Source of the DNA: JBDHRG01 sp039807445
GTDB taxonomy: Bacteria; Pseudomonadota; Gammaproteobacteria; Competibacterales; Competibacteraceae
NCBI GenBank assembly: GCA_039807445.1
Contig: JBDHRG010000097.1
Span: 1 to 15,071, forward strand
Direction: 5' to 3'
DNA length: 15,071 nucleotides
The notes under the pieces were generated by a model. It made no database searches. It was not told where the DNA came from and saw only the letters and a program-made list of their open reading frames with translations. Shown here piece by piece: positions 1-6,900 of the stretch. The first letter of the stretch is position 1, and the number at the start of each line of letters is the position of its first letter. The position numbers and the translations under genes are program-made.

Positions 1-924
1 GCCCTTCTTGTCCTGCGTCGCGATCTCGGCTTCGGACACGCCGCCGTGGCGGCACTCGTCGACGAAGGCGGCCAGCACGGCGTTGCCCTGGCTGGCGGCC
101 AGCGCCAGCGGGTGCTCGGCGGCGACCGCGACGTAGGTGGCGCCCATCAGCGTGTCGGGGCGCGTGGTGAACACCTTCAGCACGCCCGCGTCCGCCGCCC
201 CGTCGTCGCCGAGCAGCGGGAAGTGCACCTCCATGCCGCGGCTCTTGCCGATCCAGTTGCGCTGCATGGTCTTGACCTGCTCGGGCCAGCCCGGCAGCGC
301 GTCGAGCTCGGCGAGCAGTTCGTCGGCGTACGCGGTGATGCGGAAGTAGTACATCGGGATCTCGCGGCGCTCGACCGGTGCGCCCGAGCGCCAGCCGCGG
401 CCGTCGATGACCTGCTCGTTGGCGAGCACGGTCTGGTCGACCGGGTCCCAGTTCACCACGCCGTTCTTGCGGTAGATCAGCCCCTTCTCGAACAGCCGGG
501 TGAACAGCCACTGCTCCCAGCGGTAATAGTCGGGCTGGCAGGTGGCGAACTCGCGCGACCAGTCGATCGCCAGCCCCAGCGACCGGAGCTGCTGGCGCAT
601 GTGGTCGATGTTCTCGTAGGTCCACTTCGCCGGGGCGACGCCGTTCTTGATCGCGGCGTTCTCGGCCGGCATGCCGAAGGCGTCCCAGCCCATCGGCTGC
701 AGCACGTTCCTGCCGAGCATGCGCTGGTAGCGCGCGATCACGTCACCGATCGTGTAGTTGCGCACGTGCCCCATGTGCAGCCGGCCCGAGGGGTACGGGA
801 ACATCGACAGGCAGTAGAACTTGTCCCTGGCCGGGTCTTCGACCACCCGGAAGCTCTGCTGCTCATTCCAGTAGCGCTGCGCCTGCGCCTCGATCTCGCG
901 CGGCTGGTACGACTCGTCGATCAC
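1..924 (-). CDS. leuS: Leucyl-tRNA synthetase, N-terminal part (runs off left edge)
   Basis: Charges tRNA-Leu with leucine in the cytosol (class I aminoacyl-tRNA synthetase). The first 308 codons are present; the 3' end lies beyond the window. Visible are the N-terminal motif QPREIEAQAQRYW near residues 7-19, the class I HIGH-type signature as HMGH at residues 50-53 within PYPSGRLHMGHVRNYTIGD, and the start of the CP1 editing insertion with TTRPDTLMGATY near 253-264. The KMSKS loop would lie outside the window. The start is a GTG at 924: no ATG lies in frame upstream, and family proteins begin a few residues before the QPREIE motif. The ribosome-binding site is weak. The gene is divergent from ybeL across a 148-bp gap, as in E. 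coli. Identification is very secure; the exact start is somewhat less so. Confidence 0.97.
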   Translation of the reverse strand, partial: MIDESYQPREIEAQAQRYWNEQQSFRVVEDPARDKFYCLSMFPYPSGRLHMGHVRNYTIGDVIARYQRMLGRNVLQPMGWDAFGMPAENAAIKNGVAPAKWTYENIDHMRQQLRSLGLAIDWSREFATCQPDYYRWEQWLFTRLFEKGLIYRKNGVVNWDPVDQTVLANEQVIDGRGWRSGAPVERREIPMYYFRITAYADELLAELDALPGWPEQVKTMQRNWIGKSRGMEVHFPLLGDDGAADAGVLKVFTTRPDTLMGATYVAVAAEHPLALAASQGNAVLAAFVDECRHGGVSEAEIATQDKKG

Positions 925-1016
925 GGTGCTATCCCGGCTTGGACTCTGGCGAACAAAGGGCTGAAGGATACCCGACCGGCGCCGGGCGCGCCAACGCGCG
1001 CCCCCGCTGCCGGCAC

Positions 1017-1046
1017 TTGCCTGCCGGGGCGTGCGGTCCACACTAT
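1017..1046 (+). promoter_or_regulatory. Candidate weak promoter for the ybeL-like gene
   Basis: In the leuS/ybeL divergent gap, TTGCCT at 1017-1022 (4 of 6 matches to the sigma-70 -35 box) is followed after 18 bp by CACTAT at 1041-1046 (3 of 6 to the -10 box). This would start a transcript near 1052, just before the AGGAGA ribosome-binding site at 1060-1065. The position is sensible but the match is poor. The leuS promoter must lie in the same gap on the other strand, and I could not pick it out. Confidence 0.25.
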
Positions 1047-1072
1047 GCGGCAAGCCCGCAGGAGAAACGGCC

Positions 1073-1576
1073 ATGAGCGAAAACCCGACCCCCAACCGCC
1101 TGGTGGCAGCTTACGAGCGCATGCTCGAGCGGCTGCACGAGCGCCTCGGCGGCGGCGAGGCGCTGCGCAAGCGCATCGACGAAGCCGCCGAAACCGCGGT
1201 CGCGCTCGGCGAGCTGACACGCCAGGAAGCCGGGCTGCTCGGCACCTACATCCGGCGCGACATCGAGGACGCCGGCCGCTATCTGGCCGAAACGGGCAAG
1301 GACCTGCCCGAGCTGCGCGCCTGGTTCCGCTTCGACGTCGAACAGATCGAAGACCGCCTGCTCGAGTGGTTCGGCCGCAATGCCGACGCTTCGCGCGCCG
1401 AGCTGATGGAGTTCGAGGCCGAGCTCGGCCGCTACCACAGCGGCGAGGTGACCGGCCCCGGCACGCTGGTGTGCGACGAGTGCGCCGCCAGGCTGCCGTT
1501 CTACGCGCCGCGCGCGATCCCGCGCTGCCCGCGCTGCAACGGCGAACGCTTCAGCCGGCTCGAGGGCGAAGCGTGA
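1073..1576 (+). CDS. ybeL: YbeL-like zinc-ribbon protein (DUF1451 family)
   Basis: A 167-residue cytosolic protein of unknown function. The N-terminal two thirds are charged and probably helical (residues 8-120). The C-terminus is a zinc ribbon with two CxxC knuckles, C134/C137 and C152/C155. The stretch YHSGEVTGPGTLVC near residue 121 and the ribbon after it align closely with E. coli YbeL as I recall it (YHSGEVVGLGNLVC), which is the basis of the call. An in-frame GTG at 1031 would add 14 residues, but the ATG at 1073 has a good Shine-Dalgarno (AGGAGA at 1060-1065, 7 nt upstream) and matches the family start. The gene is divergent from leuS, which is also its neighbour in E. coli. The molecular role is not known; a nucleic-acid or protein-binding role is a guess. 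Confidence 0.9.
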   Translation: MSENPTPNRLVAAYERMLERLHERLGGGEALRKRIDEAAETAVALGELTRQEAGLLGTYIRRDIEDAGRYLAETGKDLPELRAWFRFDVEQIEDRLLEWFGRNADASRAELMEFEAELGRYHSGEVTGPGTLVCDECAARLPFYAPRAIPRCPRCNGERFSRLEGEA

Positions 1577-1641
1577 TGCGGCCCCGCAGTACCCGCGCGG
1601 CGGGCCGGCGTCGCGGAACCGTCACGGTGGAGGGCTAGACT

Positions 1642-1848
1642 GTGCGCCCTCGCCGCGTCGGAACCGCCGCCATCAATTCGCTGCACCGCCAGCGCCAGAA
1701 CCGCATCATCCGCCACCTGCACGACGCTGCGCGCCAGCGCGCGCAGCGCAACGGCCAGGAGCTGGCGCACCTGCTGCGTCACCACGAGCTCGCCAGCGAA
1801 GAGCACCACGCACCGCGCGGGATCGAGCACTGGCAGGATCCGCGTTAG
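1642..1848 (+). CDS. Possible small basic protein, unknown function
   Basis: I do not recognise this 68-codon ORF. It starts with GTG at 1642, seven nucleotides after GGAGGG (1629-1634), a strong ribosome-binding site. Codon third positions are overwhelmingly G or C, as in neighbouring real genes. The product is rich in Arg, His and Gln, with a probable helix over residues 14-50, no membrane segment and no cysteines. Its stop codon TAG (1846-1848) lies inside a palindrome that could end transcription. TAGACT at 1636-1641 resembles a -10 box; if it is one, the GTG could not be used as read. A 109-codon ORF on the opposite strand overlaps ybeL and is less convincing. It could be a lineage-specific small protein or a chance ORF in GC-rich DNA. 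Confidence 0.45.
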   Translation: MRPRRVGTAAINSLHRQRQNRIIRHLHDAARQRAQRNGQELAHLLRHHELASEEHHAPRGIEHWQDPR

Positions 1849-1870
1849 GGCGGATGACGCGGCGCCCTAA
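1845..1870. terminator. Palindrome between convergent genes; possible bidirectional terminator or REP-like element
   Basis: TTAGGGCG at 1845-1852 and CGCCCTAA at 1863-1870 form a perfect 8-bp stem with a 10-nt loop. A second, overlapping pairing, GCGGAT (1851-1856) with ATCCGC (1869-1874), is possible. It sits between the 3' ends of two convergent genes, where a shared terminator is expected, but neither side has a U-tract. The sequence also resembles short extragenic palindromes dispersed in many proteobacterial genomes, an impression only a genome search can test. Confidence 0.5.
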
Positions 1871-1876
1871 TCCGCT

Positions 1877-4171
1877 CTAGGTACGCACCGCCGATACATC
1901 GCTGCGGCGCCGTCTTCGCAAGGCAAGCATAGCCAAACTGCCCCCACCGAAGAGGATCAAGCTGGCAGGCTCCGGCACGGCATAATCCTCGACTTCGCCG
2001 TGCGAAATACCATCGGCCTGCGAGACGAATTCTCGATAGGGCCAGACATCGCGCTCGACGGGATCCCAGCTTAGCCTGAAACGGCTGAAGAAACCGTGCG
2101 GATCGAATGGCAGGAGATAGCGTCTCGTGTAGACCCCGGATTCCAGCATAAGCAGATCATCGATGAACAGCTCCGATACTCGATTGCAGGCAGTAGCCGA
2201 TGTGTGCCCGAAACAACCATCGCGATCGACGTCCCACCATGCGCGCAGCAGGTAGCTGCTCCGACCTTCCCGCTCGATCCTGAGCGTGACATCAACAAAG
2301 CCGTCACCGAAACGAACACCGTCATCGTCATCAGCCGGTCCGGGAAACCCGCCCGATAGACTCGCGTCGTCACCGTCTGCCAAGCTGCTCGGCTGGCCAT
2401 CCGCTTCCGCATCCCAGAAAGATGCCAAGCCCTGTTGACCCCCTTCAGCGTAGCGGGGTCCATCCGATGCAAGCAGCGTCCTGTAACCGTCGGGGGCATC
2501 GCCGAAATCAGCATCGCATGCTAGACATCCGCAAGCGCTGCTGTTCGTCTGCCTGCTCCCGGCGTTCCCGCAAATCGCGAGGATATAATCCACATCCCTG
2601 AAACCCGCCAGCTGGCGCTGGCGCGAGACTTCCACGATGAATCTCCGCTGATTGCCGTTCATCGTGAAGTCCTTTGCCGTGAAATCGTAAGCCAGGAAAG
2701 GATCGTCGAGGAAAAGCGAGCCTTCGTCGATCGCGGTCGCATTGTCATTTCTCACGATTCCGTCTCCGTCCCGTGTCAGTATCCTCAGCCTCAGATCGCC
2801 TGTTTTTGCGCTGCGATCGGACATCCTCGGATCTTCGCGGCCGGCATCGATATCGAAGGTCATGCGCACACTAGACTGTCCCTGTGGAATCTCGGGCACT
2901 TCGAACAAATAGCGGTCTCTCGGATCCCTTTCGTGGCTCTCGTAGAGATTGCCGACGAGCCTGCTGTCGCTCGGCAAAGTCTGGCGCGCCATGTCGTCAT
3001 TGTTCTCCCGCGGCGGCGGTGGATTGCCGAACGACACATGCATGTCGCGTTCAATCACGATATCTTGCGCGAGGCGCCTCTGCGGCCCGAAGCTCAAGCT
3101 TGCCGCCGCGGCAGCAGTCGCCGCGGCGGTGCGTGCAGCGGCGTCCTCATACATGATCCCGATCGCGCCCAGTTCATCGGGCGTGAGCGTCCGACTGATC
3201 TGCCCCTCCAGAGTGCCGGTGTTCATGACCGCCGAAGAGCTTCCTTCGTGCTGGTTGTGAACGCTGTACGGCGGCTCTGGCAATCCGGCCTCGGGATGCG
3301 CCCTGAAGAAATTATCCTCATTGACGAAGCGGACCTGAACTCTATTGTCTGCCGCCTCGGCACGGTTCCTCGCAAAAGGACTGAAAAGATTCGTCACACT
3401 GTTGGCGATGACCTCATCGGGATGCGTCAGGCCCAGCGCGTGGCCAATCTCATGCAGCGCGACACTTTCGAGATCATACAAGGGCTGCGTCGTAAAGGTG
3501 GAAAACGGATTGGTCAGCGGATTGTTGAGGCGCCGCACGCCCTTGGCATCAGAATCGATGATCCCGAGCTCCGGCGTGAGCCTGACGTCGATGTGTGTGT
3601 ATTCGTCCTGTACCGCTTCGGTTGGTGGAGCAGCATAGCGGACTCTCCCGGTGATCCCTAGGACCTCCTCGTTTCGCCACAGAACGTCGATGCTCGCTCC
3701 GGCCCCGGTATTATCCGGATTCAGGACGGGTGCGATCGCCGCCTCACCTGCGTCCACATGCTCCGGCGTCACATTGATGAGGTTCAGGTTGGCGGCTGCC
3801 ACATCCCAGGTTTCGAAGGCCCGGAACACCGCCTGTAGCGAAGCGCCACGTTGCTCGGCAGTTCTTCCGGGGATGCCGTCCATCGAAACGGAATAGAATA
3901 TATCGCGCACAGGCGTATCGGCACGCATGTCGCGTGGACGGCGGAAATGCTGATCAGGCGCTACAGGATTGCCCGAATCGTCGTCGAAAACGACAGCCGC
4001 TTGCGCCGAACCGATGACGAGCCCCACGGTAGTCAAAATGACGAGTGTGCTCGCACCAGAATGCCGCTGTCGTGAAGCTTGACTTTCGAATGAAGCGGTC
4101 GGTCGGGAAGTCCGCGGAACACCGAAAGCACGAAGACAGAGAGCTGCCTGCAGAATGCTGGGATGGGACAT
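1877..4171 (-). CDS. Secreted matrixin-like zinc metallopeptidase with GEVED domain and PEP-CTERM sorting signal
   Basis: Predicted 764-residue exported peptidase. The N-terminus has an unusually long polar stretch (1-40), then a hydrophobic segment (41-58) ending in a plausible signal-peptidase site after AQA. The zinc motif HEIGHALGLTH gives H240, E241, H244 and H250 and is followed by PD; M316 in SSAVMNTG is a candidate Met-turn. This is the matrixin (M10-like) metzincin pattern. Residues about 400-533 look like an all-beta, PPC-like domain (inference). A cysteine cluster (C534, C547, C549, C552) precedes a domain starting DFGDAPDGY (555-563) and ending GEVEDY (725-730), the GEVED type. 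The C-terminus has the PEP-CTERM layout: VPEP (732-735), a hydrophobic helix and five arginines. The family is cut and anchored by exosortase; none is encoded here. The ATG at 4171 has GAGG 8 nt upstream and is preferred over a start 46 codons earlier. Codon use is atypical: 17 of the first 40 codons end in G/C. The substrate is unknown. Confidence 0.88.
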   Translation of the reverse strand: MSHPSILQAALCLRAFGVPRTSRPTASFESQASRQRHSGASTLVILTTVGLVIGSAQAAVVFDDDSGNPVAPDQHFRRPRDMRADTPVRDIFYSVSMDGIPGRTAEQRGASLQAVFRAFETWDVAAANLNLINVTPEHVDAGEAAIAPVLNPDNTGAGASIDVLWRNEEVLGITGRVRYAAPPTEAVQDEYTHIDVRLTPELGIIDSDAKGVRRLNNPLTNPFSTFTTQPLYDLESVALHEIGHALGLTHPDEVIANSVTNLFSPFARNRAEAADNRVQVRFVNEDNFFRAHPEAGLPEPPYSVHNQHEGSSSAVMNTGTLEGQISRTLTPDELGAIGIMYEDAAARTAAATAAAAASLSFGPQRRLAQDIVIERDMHVSFGNPPPPRENNDDMARQTLPSDSRLVGNLYESHERDPRDRYLFEVPEIPQGQSSVRMTFDIDAGREDPRMSDRSAKTGDLRLRILTRDGDGIVRNDNATAIDEGSLFLDDPFLAYDFTAKDFTMNGNQRRFIVEVSRQRQLAGFRDVDYILAICGNAGSRQTNSSACGCLACDADFGDAPDGYRTLLASDGPRYAEGGQQGLASFWDAEADGQPSSLADGDDASLSGGFPGPADDDDGVRFGDGFVDVTLRIEREGRSSYLLRAWWDVDRDGCFGHTSATACNRVSELFIDDLLMLESGVYTRRYLLPFDPHGFFSRFRLSWDPVERDVWPYREFVSQADGISHGEVEDYAVPEPASLILFGGGSLAMLALRRRRRSDVSAVRT

Positions 4172-4273
4172 GACGCGATCCTCATCGCACCTTGTCACTG
4201 TAATCTTCTCCGAGTCCGGCGAAGGGCAGGCTCCTCGACCGCCGCATGCGGCTTCCACACGGAGACGGCAAGA

Positions 4274-4303
4274 GCCAAAAAAACTCAGGCACTTATCGTG
4301 CCA
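4274..4303 (-). promoter_or_regulatory. Sigma-54-like -24/-12 element, or rho-independent terminator of lnt
   Basis: On the minus strand, TGGCAC (4303-4298), five bases, then GTGC (4292-4289) fits the sigma-54 pattern TGGCAC-N5-TTGC with one mismatch and exact spacing. It would start transcription near 4275, giving a leader of about 105 nt before the ATG of the PEP-CTERM gene. The same bases form a perfect palindrome, GGCAC-GATAA-GTGCC (4302-4288), followed four bases later by seven T (4283-4277). They could therefore equally be a weak intrinsic terminator for the lnt operon, which reads in the same direction. Sigma-54-dependent control through PrsK/PrsR is known for PEP-CTERM genes in some species, which favours the promoter reading. 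Confidence 0.45.
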
Positions 4304-4369
4304 TAACAAAAAAGTTCATGAAAATCAGCATCAAAAAGCCAGAACAAACACCGAAGCAAGCGATAAGTG
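4290..4369. repeat. Nine-base inverted repeat in the AT-rich leader of the PEP-CTERM gene
   Basis: CACTTATCG (4290-4298) and CGATAAGTG (4361-4369) are exact reverse complements separated by 62 bp. The first copy overlaps the sigma-54-like element; the second lies about 70 bp upstream of it in the transcription direction. The stretch 4271-4380 has 41 G/C in 110 bases (37%), far below the surroundings. The copies could be binding sites for an activator, or the arms of a long stem. Confidence 0.4.
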
Positions 4370-4419
4370 TAAAAAACTTCGACATCGGGAACGGCGATGG
4401 TTCTCGTGGCGAAGGCTGC

Positions 4420-5955
4420 TCAGACGCGTCCGCGCTCGGCGATCAGGCATTTGCGCCGCTGCTCGAGCAGTCCGATCAAGAGCAGGCCGCCCGCGAGCAC
4501 CGCCACCGGCGCATCGCCGAGCGCGACGTAGGGCGTGACGCCGCTGCGCGGCTGCAGCTCGCCGGTCAGCACCGCCGGCTCGAACTGCGGCGCGTGCGCG
4601 AGCACGCGGCCGTCGGCGTCGATCAGCGCGGTGATGCCGGTGTTGGTCGCGCGCGCCATCGGCCGCGCCGCCTCGAGCGCGCGCATGCGCGCGATCTGCA
4701 GGTGCTGGTGCGGCGCCAGCGAATCGCCGAACCAGGCGTCGTTGCTGACGTTGACCAGCAGTTCGGCCCTGGGCAGCGCGCGGCGCACCTCGGAGCCGAA
4801 CGCCGCCTCGAAGCAGATCGAGATGCCGACCGGCCGCCCCGCCGCAGTCAGTATCGCCTGGTCTTCGGCGCCCGGGGTGAAGTCGGCCATCGGGATCTGC
4901 ACGAAGTCGCGGAACACCATCAGCAGCCCGCGCAGCGGCAGGTACTCGCCGAAGGGCAGCAGCCGGTGCTTGTGGTAGGCGCCCGGCGTCTTGCCGACCG
5001 ACACCACGGCGTTGTAGTACAGCGCGCGCGCCGGGTCGCCCGCGGGCGTGCCGATCAGGAAGTCGGTGCCGGTGCGCGCCGCGTAGTCGCGCAGCGCCGG
5101 CACGAAACCGTCCTCGAGCCGCTCCCAGAAGGTCGGCACCGCGGTCTCGGGCCAGACCACCAAGTCGCGCGGGCCGGCGCGCTCGCTGAGTTCGACGTAG
5201 GTCGTCAGCGTCTCGGCGAGCTTCTCGGGGCGCCACTTCAGTTCCTGGCTGACGTTGCCCTGCACCAGCGCGAGCTTCAAGGGGCTGCCCGCCGGTACAC
5301 CCCATTCGATACGCTGCAAACCGAAGCCGAGCAGCCACAGCGCGGCCAGTGCGGCCAGTGCGACAGCGCGCGCCCGACCCCGCCCGGCCAGCGCGCAGCG
5401 CAACAGCCCCGCGTCCAGCAGCAGCATCCAGCCCAGGCCGAACACCCCGGCGATCGGCGCGTAGCCGGCGAGCCACGAGTCGCTCTGGCTGTAGCCGGGC
5501 GACAGCCACGGGAAGCCGGTGAACAGCCACGCGCGCAGCCATTCGAGCAGGGCCCACAGCGCCGGCCAGGCGAGCAGCCAGCGCCGCGGCCCCGGCGCCG
5601 GGAACAGCCGGTTCAGCACCCAGCCGAGCAGTGCCGGATACGCCGCCATCAGCAGGATCACCAGCAGCGTGGCGAGCGCGGCGAAGGCCGGCGGCGCATC
5701 GCCGTAGTCGTGCAGGCTGACGTAGATCCAGTGGATGCCGGCGCCGAACCAGCCCAGCCCGAAGGCGAAGCCGGTCAGCGCGGCGCGGCGCGGCGATTCG
5801 CCGTCGAGCAGCCACAGCAGGGCCGCCGGCAGCACGAGCGCCAGCGGCCACAGCCCGAACGGCGCGTAAGCCAGTGCCAGCGCCGCCCCCAGGGCGAGCG
5901 CCAGCCACGGGCGCAGCGGTGCGCCGGGCACGAGCCGGCGGAGGGTGTCGGTCAC
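4420..5955 (-). CDS. lnt: Apolipoprotein N-acyltransferase
   Basis: Transfers the third acyl chain from a phospholipid to the N-terminal cysteine of apolipoproteins, in the inner membrane with the active site on the periplasmic side. At 511 residues it is the usual length (E. coli about 512). The first half is a series of hydrophobic helices (about residues 17-212) and there is one more near the C-terminus (about 484-500). Between them is the nitrilase-fold domain with the catalytic triad: E270 in VVWPETAVP, K329 in YHKHRLLPFGEYLP and C381 in ISICFEAAFG. All key residues are present. The start is GTG at 5955, preceded by GAGG about 10 nt upstream. It is the last gene of the miaB operon, 72 nt after corC; that gap shows no clear promoter. 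Confidence 0.97.
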   Translation of the reverse strand: MTDTLRRLVPGAPLRPWLALALGAALALAYAPFGLWPLALVLPAALLWLLDGESPRRAALTGFAFGLGWFGAGIHWIYVSLHDYGDAPPAFAALATLLVILLMAAYPALLGWVLNRLFPAPGPRRWLLAWPALWALLEWLRAWLFTGFPWLSPGYSQSDSWLAGYAPIAGVFGLGWMLLLDAGLLRCALAGRGRARAVALAALAALWLLGFGLQRIEWGVPAGSPLKLALVQGNVSQELKWRPEKLAETLTTYVELSERAGPRDLVVWPETAVPTFWERLEDGFVPALRDYAARTGTDFLIGTPAGDPARALYYNAVVSVGKTPGAYHKHRLLPFGEYLPLRGLLMVFRDFVQIPMADFTPGAEDQAILTAAGRPVGISICFEAAFGSEVRRALPRAELLVNVSNDAWFGDSLAPHQHLQIARMRALEAARPMARATNTGITALIDADGRVLAHAPQFEPAVLTGELQPRSGVTPYVALGDAPVAVLAGGLLLIGLLEQRRKCLIAERGRV

Positions 5956-6027
5956 GGAACGGCTACCTCGAAAAGCACGACGCCGCGGCGCCTGGCGCGC
6001 GCCGGTGCAGGAATCGCCCGATGCGGG

Positions 6028-6900
6028 TCACGCCGCGTCGTTCGGCTCTTCGGCCACCGGCGTGTCATCGATCACCGAAAGGCCGAACAGGTCGACGCGG
6101 CGGTTGTCGGCGCGCAACACGCGGAAGCGGAAGCGGCCGAGCTCGACCGTTTCGCCGCGCTTGGGCAGGTGCTGGCACGCCGAGATCACCAGCCCGCCGA
6201 CCGTGTCGGCTTCGTCTTCGTCGAAGTCGGCGCCGAAGTACTCGTTGAAGTCTTCGACCGTGGTCAGTGCGCGCACGGTGTAGTCGCGCTCGCCGAGCTT
6301 GCGGATGTCTTCGCCCTCGTCGTCGACGTCGTGCTCGTCGTCGATCTCGCCGACGATCTCTTCGAGCACGTCTTCGATCGTCACCAGCCCGGCGACGCCG
6401 CCGTACTCGTCGACGACGATCGCCATGTGCAGGTGGGTGTCGCGGAATTCCTTCAGCAGCGCGTTGAGGCGCTTGCTCTCGGGGATGAACTGCGCCGGGC
6501 GCAGGTATTCGGCCAGCGCGAAGTCGGCGCCGTTCCTGCCGGCGGCGAAGTGGCGCAGGATGTCCTTGACGATGACGATGCCGAGCACTTCGTCGCGGTC
6601 GTCGCCGATCACCGGGAAGCGCGAGTGTCCCGACCCGAGCGCGACCTCGAGCACCCGCTCGAGCGCCCAGTCTTGGTGCAGCACCACCATCTGCCCGCGC
6701 GGGATCATCACGTCGCGGACCTGCGTCTCGGAAACCTCGAGCACGCCTTCGATCATCTCGACCGCCTCGGCCTCGAGCAGACCGTTGCGCTGCGCCTCGC
6801 GCAGGGTTTCCATCAGCGTCTCGCGATCCCTGGGCTCGCCGGCGAGCACCGAGCCCAGCTTCTCCAGCCACGATCTATGGGGACTGTCGTCTTCCTTCAT
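6028..6900 (-). CDS. corC: CorC/YbeX-type CBS-pair protein
   Basis: A 290-residue protein of the soluble CorC (YbeX) subgroup, linked to magnesium/cobalt homeostasis in enterobacteria and also to ribosome-related phenotypes. It has no membrane DUF21 domain. A short N-terminal region (1-60) is followed by a CBS pair (about 64-185), with VRDVMIPRGQM at 61-71 and HMAIVVDEYGGVAGLVTIEDVLEE at 158-181. Next come an acidic linker (about 184-198) and the CorC_HlyC C-terminal domain (about 205-276). The ATG at 6900 was chosen because it fits the family start; upstream codons in this frame read through ybeY in the wrong frame. It overlaps the ybeY 3' end by 26 nt, implying coupled translation. The precise biochemical role of the family is debated. 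Confidence 0.95.
   Translation of the reverse strand: MKEDDSPHRSWLEKLGSVLAGEPRDRETLMETLREAQRNGLLEAEAVEMIEGVLEVSETQVRDVMIPRGQMVVLHQDWALERVLEVALGSGHSRFPVIGDDRDEVLGIVIVKDILRHFAAGRNGADFALAEYLRPAQFIPESKRLNALLKEFRDTHLHMAIVVDEYGGVAGLVTIEDVLEEIVGEIDDEHDVDDEGEDIRKLGERDYTVRALTTVEDFNEYFGADFDEDEADTVGGLVISACQHLPKRGETVELGRFRFRVLRADNRRVDLFGLSVIDDTPVAEEPNDAA

Noticed and set aside
46..1638. Long plus-strand open frame over leuS and ybeL
   Set aside because: It is antisense to leuS and out of frame with ybeL, both securely identified; the product is low-complexity as expected from GC-rich shadow frames.
1501..1830. Minus-strand 109-codon frame near the ybeL 3' end
   Set aside because: It overlaps the ybeL zinc ribbon on the opposite strand and has no family similarity or good ribosome-binding site that I can see.
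2933..3661. Plus-strand frame opposite the PEP-CTERM gene
   Set aside because: No ribosome-binding site or family motif was seen, and the opposite strand has a complete multi-domain protein.
4331..5908. Alternative minus-strand frame within lnt and its downstream gap
   Set aside because: It is out of frame with lnt, which has a complete catalytic triad; the product is an Arg/Ala-rich shadow.
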